Shown here: piece after piece, positions 8,463 to 16,733 of the stretch
How positions within the stretch are numbered: the stretch's first letter is position 1
Layout of the letters: the number at the start of each line of letters is the position of its first letter
Made by a program: the position numbers and the translations under genes
The notes under the pieces: generated by a model
Seen by the model: the letters and a program-made list of their open reading frames with translations, nothing else
The model's database searches: none
Told to the model about the DNA's origin: nothing
From: Alloacidobacterium sp035547425
GTDB lineage: Bacteria > Acidobacteriota > Terriglobia > Terriglobales > Acidobacteriaceae
Direction: 5' to 3'
Assembly (NCBI GenBank): GCA_035547425.1
Contig: DASZUU010000035.1
Location: forward strand, 39,481 to 103,480
DNA: 64,000 nucleotides

Positions 8463-10910
8463 TTGTACCTGAAACGTTTTATTTGCACGACTTTTCTTTT
8501 TTTTAGCTGCCTGAGTCTCTTTGCTGATGATCAGATTCCGCCCGCCGCATGGCGTATCGGCATCGGACAGCCGCCTCCAAATCCAGGCGGCCGCAAGCCT
8601 TCTTTGCCTTCAAATATCGATGACGGTTTCTGGCAGGGCGCTCCTGTCGGCGGATTCGGCGCCGGCACATTTTCCCGCAGTTACCGCGGCAACTTCGAGC
8701 GCTGGCACATCAAGGCCGGCGTTCATAAATATGCCGATGTTCCCGCCAATCAGTTTGCTGTTTTCGTGCAGCCGCAAAATGGCCCGTCCCGGGCTGTCGT
8801 GCTGTCGACCGGAAAGCCCTTGCATGGTGAGCTGTCCGGCTGGAACTGGTCCTATCGCCCCGGTTCCGATACCCCGGGCTCCGGCGAATATGCGGCCCTC
8901 TATCCAAAATCATGGTTTGCTTATGACGCCAATCAGCTCGGCGTGAAATTGACCCTCGAACAATTCTCTCCTGTCCTTCCGAATAACTACCGCGAATCCA
9001 GCTATCCCGTTGCCCTCTACAACTGGTATGCCGAAAATCCCTCCGACGAGCCCATCACCGTATCGCTCCTTTTTTCCTGGACGAACATGATCGGCTGGTT
9101 TCGGGATACGACCAGCGGCTTTGATGCCGCTCTCAGCAATCAGGACAGGAACCGTTTCGTCTCTGAGGAGCTGGACGGCAGTTCCATGAACGGCATCATC
9201 TTCGATCGCCTCCGCACCGGGGCCGTCCGCGACGAGTGGGATGGACAATTTGCCATCGCGGTAAAGAGTGGTCCCGGCGTGGAAGTCACTCACATGACCA
9301 CTTTCTATCCATTAGGTACAGGCGATGAAGTCTGGAAGCCCTTCTCCACCGATGGAAAGCTGCCGAACTCCAGCCCCGACGCCGCCAGCAGCGGCGAGCA
9401 GATCGCAGGTGCCATCGCCGTAAAATTTATCCTGGCTCCGCATGAAAAAAAATGCGTGCCCATGGTCCTCTCCTGGGATCTCCCCTTGATCCAGTTCGGC
9501 GGCGGACGTAAATGGGTGCGGCACTACACCCGCTATTTTGGCGCCGAAGGCACTAACGCTTGGCAGATTGCCAAGGTGGCTCTCGATCAGGATAAAAGCT
9601 GGAGCGAAGCCATCGACGCCTGGCAAAAGCCCTATATCACCGACGAGTCAAAGCCGCTCTGGTATCGCGGCGAGCTCTTCAACGAAATGTACATCCTCGC
9701 CGATGGTGGAACCGTATGGGCGCACGAGTTGGACGGACAGGGAAATCCCAATCATTTTTCCTCCAAAGACCACGACACCTTCTCTTTCCTTGAGTGTTTT
9801 GATTACCCCTTTTACAGCACCTCTGACGTTCGCTTCTACGGCTCCTTTCCCTTGATCCGCTTCTGGCCTGACATCGAAAAGCAGGTCATGAATCAATACG
9901 CCGACACAATCCAGGAAAGCAATCCCCAGCGTTACCTGTGGTCATGGAAAGTCACGCATGATGGAAGCTTTGTCACCATGGAGCGAAAAGTTCCCGGCGC
10001 CGTCCCCCACGATCTCGGAGCGCCGCAGGAAGACCCCTTCGTTAATGTGAATCAATACAACTATCAGGACGTTTCCAATTGGCGCGACCTCAACAGCAAA
10101 TATGTCCTGATGGTCTGGCGCGATTACGTCTACTCCGGAAGCACCGATGTCACCTTCCTCCACTACGCCTGGAATAACGTGAAGGCCGCCATGGAACACC
10201 TCCGCCAATACGATACCGATGACGATGGACTCATTGAGAACGGCGGCTTTCCCGACCAGACATACGACGACTGGATTGCCACCGGCGAAAGCGCCTACAG
10301 CGGAGGTTTATATCTGGCCGCTCTGCGCGCTACAACCGAGATAGCGCGAAAGGTAGGTGACAACCCCACCGCCAACGAATACGACGCGCTCTTCAAGCGT
10401 TCCCAGGCCGCTTACATCAAGAAGCTCTGGAACGGCACATATTTCAACTACGACACGCAAAGCGAATACCACACCGACATCATGGCGGAACAGCTTGCCG
10501 GCCAGTGGTACGCCAATCTCACCGGCCTCGGAGACCTGGTGCCGAAAAAGATGCGCTTGTCCGCGCTCAAAACCATCTACAACAACAATGTCATGCTCTT
10601 CGGCAACGGCCAGATGGGCGCGGTAAACGGCATCGGACCCAGAGGAGAACACCTTACGCAGAATCCGCAGGTAACCGAAGTATGGACAGGTTCCACCTTT
10701 GCCCTTGCTTCCGAAATGTTCTTTGAAGGCATGCGCGACGAAGCCTTCAAGACCGCCCAGGGCGTTTACAACGTAGTCTGGCGCAATCGCGGCTACTTCT
10801 TCCGCACCCCCGAGGCCTACGACGAAGACGGCATGTTCCGCGCCGGCATGTACATGCGCCCCGGCGCCATCTGGGCCATCGAATACGCAGCAGATATGAA
10901 AAAGAAATAG
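8463..10910 (+). CDS. GH116 family beta-glycosidase, secreted
   Basis: This 815-residue member of glycoside hydrolase family 116 (GBA2/DUF608-like beta-glucosidases and beta-xylosidases) has a signal peptide ending near LFADD. The N-terminal domain carries GAPVGGFGAGTFSRSYRGNF. The catalytic (alpha/alpha)6 domain carries LFNEMYILADGGTVW, where Glu408 is the likely nucleophile, then DVRFYGSFPLI and GFPDQTYDDW, probably holding the acid/base Asp. The start is a TTG with a strong GGAGG eight bases upstream (8450-8454); no in-frame ATG fits. A DUF1080 protein follows after a repeat-filled gap, suggesting a plant or microbial glycoside degradation pair. Confidence 0.9.
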   Translation: MYLKRFICTTFLFFSCLSLFADDQIPPAAWRIGIGQPPPNPGGRKPSLPSNIDDGFWQGAPVGGFGAGTFSRSYRGNFERWHIKAGVHKYADVPANQFAVFVQPQNGPSRAVVLSTGKPLHGELSGWNWSYRPGSDTPGSGEYAALYPKSWFAYDANQLGVKLTLEQFSPVLPNNYRESSYPVALYNWYAENPSDEPITVSLLFSWTNMIGWFRDTTSGFDAALSNQDRNRFVSEELDGSSMNGIIFDRLRTGAVRDEWDGQFAIAVKSGPGVEVTHMTTFYPLGTGDEVWKPFSTDGKLPNSSPDAASSGEQIAGAIAVKFILAPHEKKCVPMVLSWDLPLIQFGGGRKWVRHYTRYFGAEGTNAWQIAKVALDQDKSWSEAIDAWQKPYITDESKPLWYRGELFNEMYILADGGTVWAHELDGQGNPNHFSSKDHDTFSFLECFDYPFYSTSDVRFYGSFPLIRFWPDIEKQVMNQYADTIQESNPQRYLWSWKVTHDGSFVTMERKVPGAVPHDLGAPQEDPFVNVNQYNYQDVSNWRDLNSKYVLMVWRDYVYSGSTDVTFLHYAWNNVKAAMEHLRQYDTDDDGLIENGGFPDQTYDDWIATGESAYSGGLYLAALRATTEIARKVGDNPTANEYDALFKRSQAAYIKKLWNGTYFNYDTQSEYHTDIMAEQLAGQWYANLTGLGDLVPKKMRLSALKTIYNNNVMLFGNGQMGAVNGIGPRGEHLTQNPQVTEVWTGSTFALASEMFFEGMRDEAFKTAQGVYNVVWRNRGYFFRTPEAYDEDGMFRAGMYMRPGAIWAIEYAADMKKK

Positions 10911-10923
10911 CAAGCTGAACTTG

Positions 10924-11060
10924 TTGTCATCCTGACGACCAAAGGGGGAAAGACCTGCTTTTCGCAACGTGGGCACAATATGGGTGCCGCCATGTCTCGA
11001 AGAGACATGGGATATTCCAACAAATGAAAGAAGATCGAAGGGTGGGGAGAACAATCTTTT
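10924..11060 (+). repeat. dispersed hairpin repeat, copy A
   Basis: This copy holds the module GTCATCCTGACGACCAAAGG, the GACCTGCTTTTCGC box, a GGGTGCC box and the hairpin CCATGTCTC-GAA-GAGACATGG, ending with GAAGGGTGGGGA. Almost the same order occurs at 19213-19366. It fills the gap between the GH116 and DUF1080 genes. Confidence 0.85.
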
Positions 11061-11115
11061 TAACCGGAAACCACTCCCACCTGTAAAAAATACTCTTCCC
11101 GATATATCCTCTTTG

Positions 11116-11904
11116 ATGATGACTCGAACCCTTCATTCCTGCTCGCTTGTATTCGCGGCCGTGTTCTCTCTAGCGGTTCCGTTGCTCGCACAAAAGCCGA
11201 AGCCCGAAGATACTGAAGTATGGCAGCCAGAGCCGAAGGTTGTAACCCCGGGCGCTACCTGCAATGCTCCGCCGTCGGACGCCATTGTGCTCTTCGATGG
11301 TAAGAATATCGACCAGTGGGTCTCCGCTCAGGATCATTCTCCCGCTAAGTGGACCGTCGCCGACGGCGTCCTGACCGTGAAGAAGGGCGACGGCGGTGGC
11401 AACATCGAAACCAAACGCACCTTCCGCAATTATCAGCTCCACATCGAATGGAAAATTCCCGAGAACATCACCGGCAGCGGCCAGGCTCGCGGAAACAGCG
11501 GTGTCTTTCTCGCCTCCACCGGCCCCGGAGATGATGGCTACGAGCTGCAGGTCCTCGACAATTACAACAACAAGACCTACGTCAACGGCCAGGCCGGCAG
11601 CATCTACAAGCAGGGCATTCCCCTCGTCAATGCAAATCGCAAGCCCGGCGAGTGGCAGACCTACGACATCGTCTGGACAGCTCCGACTTTCAACGATGAC
11701 GGCTCAGTAAAAACTCCCGCCTATGTCACCGTTTTCTTTAACGGAATCCTTGTCCAGAATCACTTTGAGCTGAAAGGCCAGACGCTCTACATCGGCAAGC
11801 CGTTCTACAAAAAGTATGACTCGGCTCCCATCAAGCTGCAGGCGCACGGCGATAAAAGCGAGCCCATCAGCTTCCGCAATATCTGGGTAAGGGAATTGCC
11901 CTAG
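11116..11904 (+). CDS. secreted DUF1080 (LamG-like) protein, putative 3-keto-disaccharide hydrolase
   Basis: This 262-residue exported protein has a signal peptide ending near PLLAQKP and one DUF1080 jelly-roll domain: AIVLFDGKNIDQWVS, WTVADGVLTVKKGDG, NSGVFLAS, YELQVLDNYNNKTY, GEWQTYDIVW, and HGDKSEPISFRNIWVREL at the end. The family includes 3-keto-glycoside hydrolases and LamG-like sugar-binding folds. ATG 11116 gives the signal peptide; the longer frame runs back through the dispersed repeat. It may act with the upstream GH116 enzyme and the exported Gfo/Idh oxidoreductase at 19.4-20.5 kb, in 3-keto sugar metabolism; that link is inference. Confidence 0.85.
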   Translation: MMTRTLHSCSLVFAAVFSLAVPLLAQKPKPEDTEVWQPEPKVVTPGATCNAPPSDAIVLFDGKNIDQWVSAQDHSPAKWTVADGVLTVKKGDGGGNIETKRTFRNYQLHIEWKIPENITGSGQARGNSGVFLASTGPGDDGYELQVLDNYNNKTYVNGQAGSIYKQGIPLVNANRKPGEWQTYDIVWTAPTFNDDGSVKTPAYVTVFFNGILVQNHFELKGQTLYIGKPFYKKYDSAPIKLQAHGDKSEPISFRNIWVRELP

Positions 11905-11924
11905 GCTAGTATCGACATAAGATT

Positions 11925-12045
11925 TGTCATCTCGACCGAAGCGCAGCGAAGTGGAGAGACCTGCAGTTTTCTGGTAGCAGAAACTACAGGTCTCTCCGTT
12001 ACACAGAACGATGAAACCATCCTCGCTGCATTCAAAATGACAATT
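11925..12045. repeat. dispersed repeat, copy B, with long palindrome
   Basis: It opens with GTCATCTCGACCGAAGCGC and contains a near-perfect palindrome: GGAGAGACCTG plus GTTT (11953-11969) pairs with AAAC plus CAGGTCTCTCC (11981-11997). It ends with AAAATGAC, complementary to the opening bases. It lies downstream of the DUF1080 gene and ahead of the shared terminator. Confidence 0.8.
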
Positions 12046-12085
12046 TTTCGTTTGGTATAAGCCGATACAAACCGCTTCCAAAAAA

Positions 12086-12120
12086 AATGCCGCCCTGCCT
12101 CTTCCGAGCAGGGCGGCATT
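12086..12120. terminator. bidirectional Rho-independent terminator
   Basis: AATGCCGCCCTGC (12086-12098) and GCAGGGCGGCATT (12108-12120) form a perfect 13-bp stem with a 9-base loop. There are T runs on both sides in the sense appropriate to each strand. It serves the DUF1080 gene on the plus strand and the M48 protease gene on the minus strand. Confidence 0.93.
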
Positions 12121-12134
12121 TTTATTTCTATATC

Positions 12135-13403
12135 CTAGTTATTATCGTCGCGCCGATGTAACGTAGGCCGGTCATCTCCGCTTTGTGTCGTCGAGTTCGG
12201 ATCGTTCTGGGCAACGTGGCGCAGCGTGGGCTTGCCGTTCTTAGGCTCCATCAGCTTGCGCTTGTTTTCAATCCGCGCCAGCCGCGCCTTCACATCGTCA
12301 AACTCTGATGTGGTTACCAGATATTGGTCCCTCGCCGGAAGAATCTTCGCAATCTCTTCCTGCGTATGCTGAATGCGGTCCGGCGTCTGCGGATGGTTGG
12401 AGAAAGCTTTGGCCACCGCGCCCGGCTTCTGCTTTTCCAGGTTTTGTATCTTCTCAAAGAAAGTTACAAATGCCTGCGGATCATATCCTGCCCGGTACAT
12501 GTACTGCACGCCCAGGTAATCTGCCTGCGCTTCGAATTCGCGCGAGAACACCAGGAAGGTCATCGGAATCGCGATATTCATCGCTTCATAAATGCCGTAG
12601 CCGGTCCAACTGTACCCGGTCATCATAATTACCGGAATCGACCCCAGCTGCATATAGTTCATGCGCGTCATCTCGCGCGCCGCATGGTGCGCGCACACAT
12701 GCGCCGTCTCATGCGCCATCACGCCCGCCAGCTCAGCCTCTTCATCTGCCGCCAGAATCAGTCCCGAATTGACATAGAAAAATCCGCCCGGCAGCGCCAT
12801 CGCATTGATCTCATCCGTATCGATCACCTTGATCGTGAACGGCACCTTGCAATCGGAATTCTTCACGATGTTCTGGCCGATGCGGTTGATGTATTCCGTC
12901 ACCACCGGATCCGTTATCAGCTTCGTGCTCTTCTCGATCTCATCGGCGTACTGCTTGCCCATCTTGATTTCCGATTCGGTCGAGTACCAGTTGCCCATCC
13001 CGCGTCCGCCAATGTTGCGCGTGCCCACTGCATTCACATCGTCAATGCTGCCGGGCTTCACATTTACCGAATCCGGCTCCATATTTTTAGACGGCGCTTG
13101 CTCTCCCTTGTCTTTGTCTTTGTCCTTATCCTTATCCTTATCCTTATCCTTGTCCTTATCCTTATCCTTGTTCTTATCGGAATCCGAAGCAGAAGCGCTC
13201 GCATTCGGCTGCTGTTGCGCGGCAGGATTGGCTGTGGGCTGCGTCGTCTGAGCCGTAGTATTCTTCTGGTCCGTCTGCGGTTGTGTCTGTGACGTTTGCG
13301 CTGGAGTGGTCGTGCTTTGTGCGAATGCAACCGGGCTCAATACCAGGCTCGCCGCTATCAATAACCGGCAGGCAGCCATTGTCTTTCTGTCAAACGTCGC
13401 CAT
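12135..13403 (-). CDS. M48 family metalloprotease with Lys-Asp tract, secreted
   Basis: This 422-residue exported zinc protease is of the M48 (BepA/YfgC-like) type, which degrades or helps assemble envelope proteins. A signal peptide ends near AFAQS. A Gln/Thr/Pro/Ala-rich linker follows, then an unusual alternating Lys-Asp tract of about 24 residues (near 85-110). The peptidase domain has HETAH at 231-235 (zinc ligands and catalytic Glu) and EFEAQADYLG near 290 with the third zinc ligand. ATG 13403 follows AGGGGTGAG; GTG 13412 is an alternative. No TPR domain is seen. The charged tract is encoded by a hexamer array and may vary in length between strains. Confidence 0.9.
   Translation of the reverse strand: MATFDRKTMAACRLLIAASLVLSPVAFAQSTTTPAQTSQTQPQTDQKNTTAQTTQPTANPAAQQQPNASASASDSDKNKDKDKDKDKDKDKDKDKDKDKGEQAPSKNMEPDSVNVKPGSIDDVNAVGTRNIGGRGMGNWYSTESEIKMGKQYADEIEKSTKLITDPVVTEYINRIGQNIVKNSDCKVPFTIKVIDTDEINAMALPGGFFYVNSGLILAADEEAELAGVMAHETAHVCAHHAAREMTRMNYMQLGSIPVIMMTGYSWTGYGIYEAMNIAIPMTFLVFSREFEAQADYLGVQYMYRAGYDPQAFVTFFEKIQNLEKQKPGAVAKAFSNHPQTPDRIQHTQEEIAKILPARDQYLVTTSEFDDVKARLARIENKRKLMEPKNGKPTLRHVAQNDPNSTTQSGDDRPTLHRRDDNN
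13107..13178. repeat. tandem hexamer array (CTTRTC)n inside the M48 gene
   Basis: About twelve units of CTTATC, CTTGTC or TTTGTC run in frame and encode the Lys-Asp tract on the minus strand. Slippage by whole units would change the linker length without breaking the frame. Confidence 0.92.
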
Positions 13404-13540
13404 ACGGCTCACCCCTGTATCTATAGACGTTAGTATGCGCCTTTTTGTCAGTCTCTGCAGCCAAACCTGCCAATCTCCTTTCGTATCGTAAAGCGTGATT
13501 TCACTTGACCGTGGCTCCCGAATGTAGCATCGTGAGCATC

Positions 13541-14317
13541 ATGCAATCTTCCCGCCCGAAGCCATCGGCTATCCCTATGGTTCTACTGGCTTTGTTTCTT
13601 CTGGGATGGTGCTGCGCAATCCGCTCCGATGCCGCCCCGCGCCTCCCCCGGCGCATGATCCGTTTGCCCCGCCTCACCGTCTGGGCCTGGGAACGGCGGG
13701 AAGACCTTCGCTCCCTGCCACCCGGGAAGTTTGCCGTCGCCTATCTCGATCAAACCCTCCGGCTCGGCCTGAATGCCTATCCCATTCCACGTCGCCAGCC
13801 CCTCATTTTTCCCTCATCCGCCAGCCGCATTCCCGTAGTCCGCATAGAGCCCCAGCCCGGTGCCGTTCTCGATGATCAGATGCGCGCCCAGGCTGTAAAG
13901 GCAATTCTCAACAGCGCCCGCCAGCCGGGAATTGCCGCTTTACAAATCGACTTCGACGCTACCCGCTCGCAGCGCGATTTTTATCGCTCTTTGCTGATCG
14001 AAGTCAGACAGCAAATGCCTTCCCAACTGCCTCTATCGATAACCGCCCTCGCCTCCTGGTGTTCCTACGACGATTGGCTCCGCAACCTCCCCATCGATGA
14101 AGCCGTGCCCATGTTCTTTCGCATGGAGCCGGATAGAACTCGCGCTCCCGCCGATCTCGCCGCTTTTCGCATTCGTGAACCGTTGTGCCAGTCTTCCGTC
14201 GGCATATCGACAACCGAACCTTGGCCTCCGCATCTTGCCGGCAAGCGTATCTATCTCTTCGCCGACAATGGTTGGCAGACCGATTCTCTCACCACCTACG
14301 AACGGAAACTCCCATGA
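13541..14317 (+). CDS. DUF3142 domain protein, probably exported
   Basis: This 258-residue protein matches the DUF3142 pattern: LTVWAWERREDLRSL at the start of the mature part, VRIEPQPGA, GIAALQIDFDATRSQRDFYRSLL, and LPLSITALASWC. The QIDFDA strand resembles a TIM-barrel glycosidase-like fold, but no function is established. A hydrophobic segment (MVLLALFLLGWCCAI) after a basic stretch suggests a signal or anchor. ATG 13541 is the first plausible Met; GTG and TTG codons lie upstream. Its stop overlaps the ATG of the next gene (ATGA), so the two are translationally coupled and probably act together in the envelope. Confidence 0.7.
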   Translation: MQSSRPKPSAIPMVLLALFLLGWCCAIRSDAAPRLPRRMIRLPRLTVWAWERREDLRSLPPGKFAVAYLDQTLRLGLNAYPIPRRQPLIFPSSASRIPVVRIEPQPGAVLDDQMRAQAVKAILNSARQPGIAALQIDFDATRSQRDFYRSLLIEVRQQMPSQLPLSITALASWCSYDDWLRNLPIDEAVPMFFRMEPDRTRAPADLAAFRIREPLCQSSVGISTTEPWPPHLAGKRIYLFADNGWQTDSLTTYERKLP

Positions 14318-16590
14318 TCCCACGCCGTTTCGCCTGGTTTTTCCCGCCCATCGTTCTCCTGCTTTTACCCTTTTTCGCCGTGCAGGCCTGCGGCCCCGGC
14401 TTCATGCCCGACGTCTTCGTGCGCGCCACCCATCCCGATAACCCGCAAGACTTCGCGCAGGGGCATCTCGGCATCCTTCAGCCTCGCTTCGATTCCTCCG
14501 ATTTCGCCGTTGCCTTCCGCTACTTGAGCGGCGGCACGCTCTCGGCGAAAGAAAGAGCAGCATACGCGCCTGAGCCTGAGCCGCCGCTGATCGATTGGGC
14601 GAAGATGACTCCCGATCAAATTGCCGCTGCCCGCGAGGCCGAAGCCGAAGCCAACCCATCTCTGCAATGGAAGCTGGCGCAGGCAAGATACACCGGCGAA
14701 TCCGACCCCGCGGCGCAGCAAAAAATCATTCAGGAAAATCTCGGCTACGACGCCACCTACTACAACCCCGATTACCCCAATTGCCCCGATGCAGCCTTCA
14801 AAACCGCAGTCCTTACCCTGAACAGCCGCGCATCCACATGGGGAGCGCAAAGCCCCTACTTAAAGAACTGGCTCGAAGCGCAAGGCACGGTCCTCTCCAA
14901 CTGTGCTGGCAAAAATCCCGCGATACCCGCCGCGGCTCCAGCCGACAGCCCGGCTCTCTTACGCGCCGATCGCGCATACCAGATCGCAGCCGCCACATTC
15001 TATGCCGGCAAGTTCGCAGACGCGCAGCAACAATTCGAAGCCATCGCCAACGACAAAACTTCTCCTTGGCATATCTGGGGCGATTACCTCGCCGCCCGCG
15101 CAGAAGTCCGTCTCGCCTTTTCGCAAGGTAAGCCCACCAATCCCTGGGCTGGAGAAGCCGCCACCTTCAACATGCAGACCATGCAAAGCGCGCAGCAAAA
15201 GCTGGAAGCTCTCCTCCAGAATCATGATCCCCAGCTGCCGCGACAGGTCATTCTCGACGAGCTGAACTTCGTGCGCGTTCGCACAGAACCGCAGAAGCGC
15301 CTCGCGGAAATTTGCGCCGCTCTTGCCGGCCCCGCGCCCGATCCCGATTTCCGCCAGAACCTCGACGATCTGAATTATTTCCTTTACTGGAAAGTCTCTG
15401 TTCCCGACCCGCCGCCCCTCTACGCATGGATCGCAGCCATTCGTCATGGCGGCAATACCGCTTACGCCCTATGGCAGCAGAATCACAGCCAGCCATGGCT
15501 CGTAGCCGCCATCATGAACGCTGCCCCGCAGGACGCAGGCGTTCCCGCCCTCCTCGATGCCGCCGCAGCCGTCCATCCATCATCACCCGCGTATGACACC
15601 GCAGCGTTCCATCGCGCCCGCCTGCTCATCGGCCTCAACCGCGCTGACGAAGCCCGTGCGCTGCTCGACACCATCCTCTCTCACCTGAATCCACCGAAAG
15701 GCAGCTCGATACGCAATGCCTTTCTCGGAGAGCGCATGCAGGTCGCCCGCAACTTCGAAGAGCTGCTCGCCTATGCGCCGCGCAGCCTGTTGCAAAAGGA
15801 ATCCGAGGGCACCTACGCGCTCAACTCCTGCGCAGCCCAACAGGAAAAATCCGGCAATCACCATTGCAGCAGGGAAGAGCAGCCCTCCGCATTCGATGAA
15901 GACTCCGTCGCCATCCTGAACCGCCAGATTCCGCTCTCCCTGCTGGTGCGGGCCGCAACCTCCCCAACCCTGCCTTCCAACCTCCGCCAGAATGTCGCAC
16001 TCGCCGCTTGGGTTCGCGCCGTGTTGCTGCATGATGATGCCGCCGCTGCCAAACTTGCTCCGCAACTACCTGAAACAATTCGCAAGACAGCAGGCAGCAG
16101 CACAGGCTTTCCCGCAGTGCTGGCAATTCTCCACAATCCCGGCCTGCGTCCCAATCTTGAGCCGGGAATCTCTCGCCTCTCCAGCTATAGTTATCTCGAA
16201 AACTTTCGAGATAACTGGTGGTGCCCCAATGGTCAGCAGCAATACTATGCAGAGCCGCAGAAGCCCGCCACTCCCAAGCCCCTGACATTCCTCTCCGGCG
16301 AAGAACAGAAGGAAGCAGAATCACAATACCGGCAGCTCGCCACGATGCCCTGCGCCCCCACGTTGCTTGGCCAGCGCGTTATCGACTACGCAAAAACGCA
16401 CCCCTCCGATCCGGATGTGCCGGAAGCACTGGCCCTCACCGTGCGTGCCACACACTACGGATGGATGGAGTGGACAAATGATAAAGAAGCCGACGCGCAA
16501 AACTCGGCTGTAAGCAAAACAGCATTCCAGCTCCTGCACGCCCGCTACCCCAAATCGCCATGGACCGCCAGAACGCCATACCACTATTGA
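14314..16590 (+). CDS. large secreted protein of unknown function, coupled to DUF3142 gene
   Basis: This 758-residue protein has a hydrophobic N-terminal signal followed by AVQACGPGF, where the Cys could be lipidated. The mature region is Ala- and helix-rich with TPR-like patterns such as AYQIAAATFYAGKFADAQQQ, FHRARLLIGLNRADEARALL and WLVAAIMNAAP, so a helical solenoid scaffold is likely. I do not recognise a catalytic domain. The ATG at 14314 overlaps the DUF3142 stop codon by four bases. Together the pair may form an envelope complex that senses or handles glycans; this is inferred only from pairing and location. Confidence 0.7.
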   Translation: MIPRRFAWFFPPIVLLLLPFFAVQACGPGFMPDVFVRATHPDNPQDFAQGHLGILQPRFDSSDFAVAFRYLSGGTLSAKERAAYAPEPEPPLIDWAKMTPDQIAAAREAEAEANPSLQWKLAQARYTGESDPAAQQKIIQENLGYDATYYNPDYPNCPDAAFKTAVLTLNSRASTWGAQSPYLKNWLEAQGTVLSNCAGKNPAIPAAAPADSPALLRADRAYQIAAATFYAGKFADAQQQFEAIANDKTSPWHIWGDYLAARAEVRLAFSQGKPTNPWAGEAATFNMQTMQSAQQKLEALLQNHDPQLPRQVILDELNFVRVRTEPQKRLAEICAALAGPAPDPDFRQNLDDLNYFLYWKVSVPDPPPLYAWIAAIRHGGNTAYALWQQNHSQPWLVAAIMNAAPQDAGVPALLDAAAAVHPSSPAYDTAAFHRARLLIGLNRADEARALLDTILSHLNPPKGSSIRNAFLGERMQVARNFEELLAYAPRSLLQKESEGTYALNSCAAQQEKSGNHHCSREEQPSAFDEDSVAILNRQIPLSLLVRAATSPTLPSNLRQNVALAAWVRAVLLHDDAAAAKLAPQLPETIRKTAGSSTGFPAVLAILHNPGLRPNLEPGISRLSSYSYLENFRDNWWCPNGQQQYYAEPQKPATPKPLTFLSGEEQKEAESQYRQLATMPCAPTLLGQRVIDYAKTHPSDPDVPEALALTVRATHYGWMEWTNDKEADAQNSAVSKTAFQLLHARYPKSPWTARTPYHY

Positions 16591-16733
16591 AGCTAGCGTC
16601 CATAAACGGACAGGCTCTGTCAGAACCGGACACGATAAAGCCTGTCCACACATTCCCGGATGTTTGATTTCAATCGCTTATCACCGCAATAAATTGGCGG
16701 GCAAAGTGCTCCCTTTTTCCCGGAGAATGAGAA

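Noticed and set aside
12324..13292. A 322-codon plus-strand frame with an Ile/Leu/Val repeat
   Set aside because: It is the antisense of the M48 gene; the repeat is the reverse of the Lys-Asp hexamer array.
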